Assembly: GCA_029204225.1 (NCBI GenBank) | Contig: CM055097.1 | Coordinates: 68,368,355 to 68,432,354, forward strand | Direction of reading: 5' to 3' | From: Diphasiastrum complanatum | Taxonomy: Eukaryota; Streptophyta; Lycopodiopsida; Lycopodiales; Lycopodiaceae | DNA length: 64,000 nt | Shown here: in pieces, positions 62,315 through 64,000 of the stretch | Layout: each line of letters opens with the position of its first letter | Numbering within the stretch: position 1 is the first letter of the stretch | The notes under the pieces: model-generated | Databases searched by the model: none | Told to the model about the DNA's origin: nothing | What the model saw: the letters and a program-made list of their open reading frames with translations, nothing else | Position numbers and translations under genes: made by a program

Positions 62315-64000
62315 TAAGAAAATATCTAAATCCATGAAAAGTCAGTGATAAGTGCATTTCATAAAAGGATTCACTCTATTACAAACATGGCTTTTCCTTC
62401 AAATATTTTCAACCCGAGTGACAGTATTATCATTCCTTTGAAATCCATTTATGCAAGAGAGATATCCTAGATTTAAGAAAGTGAAACATTTAAACCTTAG
62501 AATTTATCTGAATTCCATGTCTATTCACACAAGTAGCAATTCATATGATATAACAGTCTTTCAGAAGAATAAGTTCATGTTGTCATATAAACCAGTCTGA
62601 TGTCTTATATTCGAGAAATTATTAAAAGCAAATGATTAATTAAGAAAGCGAGAAATAGATTTGAGAGCCTGATTTTGTAAATAGTGAGATATCACATTAG
62701 GATCTAGATTAAACCTCAAAATTTTCCAAAATACCCCACGTTTGATCAATGGTCTTCTTTTTTCCATATCGCGACTAGATACTAAAACACACCTTTGATC
62801 ATCAGATCTTTGCAGTCCTAGAATTTTCTTTCCAAAATTACTGATGTCCCATACCACCAGCTCTTCCTTCCATAAAACCCTTAACCGCCTCATCTGATAT
62901 TCTAGAGATCCACTGATCATCTAGCTGTCCTATAGTCCATATAGGATATTATCTCTTGTTTTCCAAAAACTGGAGAGTCCATTTATTTGGATGATTGACA
63001 TGCCTATAAGATGGATACCACAAATTCACACATGATCTTGTGAATTAAACAGAAGAATTAACATAGTTCAACATTACATTCTGATCCATTTTGGTTAGTG
63101 ATAAGCTTCGAATTCTCATGGATCCAAGAGCATTAACTCTAGGGACAATACCACTAATGTTTCACTTCTTCTTCCCCCCTTAGGATTGTCAGTCCCTTGA
63201 AAATCTATTTCAGCTAAGGTATTAAGAAGACGTAATGATATTAGTAAATGTTTAAAGTGTTACTGTAGAAAAAAGTCTGAAACAATTTCACTTTTATCCT
63301 ATATCTAGGTTGAATCACTGATATACAAAAATCATCTCCTAGTATGAAAAATAGTACTAGTCTGATCTTTTGCATATAATTCACCATATAATGAAATCAA
63401 TTTTTTACTTTTGATCAGTTCCTATCAATTACAAATTTTTCAAATAAATTGGACTGTTTTTTCTTTTTATTGACTGGTTTGACATTACTTCGTCCATATT
63501 GACAAAAACTATCCAAACTTAGAATATGAAATTACATTAATGGAAATCTTAGCAATAAGATTTCAATAACTCTTAAACTATATCCAAACAAGATTTTACT
63601 ACTCGAATAAAGAGTTATGTCACATTCATTCTATCTGGCCATTTCATATTGTTTTGACAATGTTAAATTCAAAATTGACGAGTATCTTACACAAACGTTC
63701 ACTTGACCCATTTCTAACGATCAGTACCGTTTAGAAATATATCAGACAAGTAACTGATTTCAATTTTACCCAAATATGAAATTCAACAAAAAAGAGAAAA
63801 AAAATAAATTTTAATTTTCAATCTGGGAGTGCCATACTCTAAAAATTAAAATGACATTACATCAGAAACTGCCCATGAATTCATTGTGATTCCTTTTGTC
63901 AATTTTAAATTATCTAGTACCAGGAAATAATTTAGCCTTAGTGAAAACAATGTGACCAACTAGCAAGAGGAGAATACTTGCTCAAGCTCAACATCCTTAA
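62315..64000. other. AT-rich stretch without a recognised gene
   Basis: A minus-strand frame at 62920-62636 (94 codons, SGSLEYQMRRLRVLWKEELV, DMEKRRPLIKRGVFWKILRF) looks protein-like but I cannot assign it. No transposon ends were seen. Confidence 0.4.

Overview
The window looks like nuclear DNA of a seed plant, most likely a flowering plant. It is AT-rich and gene-poor, has GT-AG introns, and is packed with Ty1/copia and Ty3/gypsy LTR retrotransposons primed by initiator-Met-type and Asp-type sites. Six long CT/GA dinucleotide arrays are scattered through it. I cannot name the species.

Layout. 1-8 kb: AT-rich DNA with one exon of an extended short-chain dehydrogenase (SDR42E/3beta-HSD-like) on the minus strand, a hairpin cluster, an 81-bp tandem repeat and one isolated LTR. 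8.8-18.8 kb: nested wrecks. These are a copia pol piece, a transposase-like ORF of unknown class, a copia LTR/gag piece, and a broken gypsy element on the minus strand that carries a coiled-coil ORF after pol and a 196-bp CT array in its reverse transcriptase. A further copia gag piece follows. 18.8-30 kb: the one convincing host gene, minus strand and five exons. It joins a SAM domain to a peroxiredoxin-like-2 (AhpC/TSA_2, CVMC active site) domain. Its last intron holds a complete 403-bp TRIM retroelement whose LTRs each contain a tRNA-like sequence, and a 527-bp near-identical tandem duplication. Upstream lies a cluster of seven TGACG motifs.

30-33.4 kb: no recognised gene. 33.4-45 kb: a copia element (LTR, PBS, gag-pol) on the plus strand, split by a MITE and by an in-frame CT array. 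It meets a second copia element tail to tail at about 38.5 kb. Then come another copia LTR and gag, a gypsy LTR with its PBS, and a copia integrase fragment. 45-53.7 kb: the longest gypsy element on the plus strand (gag with four zinc knuckles, protease, RT, RNase H, integrase). A 1,238-bp GC-rich solo LTR with a 5-bp target duplication interrupts its RT. An accessory ORF follows. 53.8-61.2 kb: two minus-strand copies of a related gypsy family around a decayed Ptta/En-Spm locus with CACTA-like subterminal repeats. 61.5-62.3 kb: a fold-back MITE of the same family as the one at 37 kb. 62.3-64 kb: nothing recognised.

The genes do not form a pathway. The biology is one redox-type host gene in a dense bed of decayed transposons. 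The least expected structures are the tRNA-bearing TRIM, the fold-back MITE family, the long dinucleotide arrays inside conserved retrotransposon codons and next to a splice site, and the unclassified transposase-like ORF near 10 kb.
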